DNA of 64,000 nt, from positions 496,001-560,000 of the forward strand of contig CM059203.1 of the NCBI GenBank assembly GCA_030323885.1. Direction: 5' to 3'. The position numbers and the translations under genes were made by a program. The notes under the pieces are model-generated. The model did not search any database. It was not told the DNA's origin and worked only from the letters and a program-made list of their open reading frames with translations. The stretch comes from Branchipolynoe longqiensis. Taxonomy: Eukaryota; Annelida; Polychaeta; Phyllodocida; Polynoidae. The stretch's first letter is position 1. The number at the start of each line of letters is the position of its first letter. This document shows, piece by piece, positions 63,775 through 64,000 of this stretch.

Positions 63775-63950
63775 CAGCGCCGCAATTGTACATCTGTACG
63801 TCTGTACATATGTACATCTGTACATCTGTACATTTGTACATTGGTACATCTGTACATTTGTACATCTGTATATTGTACCTCTGTACGTCTGTTCATCTGT
63901 ACATCCATACATCTGTACATCTGTACATCAGTACATCAGTACATCTGTGT
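63775..63950. repeat. (TGTACATC)n microsatellite
   Basis: About 22 units of ACATCTGT, self-complementary at TGTACA. Frames on both strands are artefacts. Confidence 0.95.
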
Positions 63951-64000
63951 AAAGGCATTGCAGCAAGGTGTATTTAGTACTGTAGGGTTCTAGTACTTCT

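Overview
The window looks like intergenic or intronic DNA of an animal nuclear genome. I infer a marine invertebrate, perhaps a lophotrochozoan, from the mix of non-LTR retrotransposons, tRNA-derived SINEs with a palindromic 3' tail, and many short inverted-repeat DNA transposons. The species cannot be fixed from the sequence. I find no convincing host protein-coding gene, rRNA gene or functional tRNA gene. Every protein-like stretch I recognise belongs to a retrotransposon, and every very long open frame is the shadow of a tandem array.

Layout. 0-4 kb: LINE 3' fragments and five inverted-repeat elements (one Tigger/pogo-like, two with TTAA flanks, one PIF/Harbinger-like, one Ginger1-like), then a SINE. 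4.2-9.05 kb: three large satellites (15, 39 and 34 bp units). 9.1-13.4 kb: a Harbinger-type element, SINE and MITE pieces, a 26-bp minisatellite. 13.8-15.45 kb: a GC-rich 26-bp satellite and a 0.6-kb polypyrimidine tract. 16.4-23.2 kb: a LINE 3' end, many SINEs, a 17-module element and a Harbinger-type MITE. 23.2-24.65 kb: TGAGTG microsatellite. 25.7-30.6 kb: a LINE with endonuclease and reverse transcriptase inserted in a 13-bp satellite, then a 46-bp satellite split by a Ginger1-like MITE. 30.7-36.5 kb: an RTE-like LINE end, a second RT-bearing LINE, SINEs and MITEs. 36.7-38.8 kb: 22-bp satellite split by a SINE. 39.4-48.7 kb: Harbinger-type elements, an LTR-retrotransposon gag remnant, minisatellites and a LINE inside a 48-bp array. 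49-64 kb: long-TIR elements, 34-bp and 22-bp satellites, a 738-bp palindromic element and a LINE with an RNase H domain.

How the parts may work together. The SINEs end in a hairpin followed by GTAAAAC and a CAA/CAAC-rich tail. The 3' end of the RNase H LINE at 62.3-63.56 kb ends the same way, so that family is the best candidate machinery for SINE mobilisation. Four retroposed copies consist of little more than this 3' hairpin plus tail (53-67 bp), each with an 11-12-bp target-site duplication and nearly the same 5' end. These hairpin-only retroposons are the observation I would follow first. A pair of elements ending in TGTNR and flanked by CCGG (Ginger1-like) comes second. Insertions repeatedly lie inside tandem arrays. 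All boundaries were read by eye.
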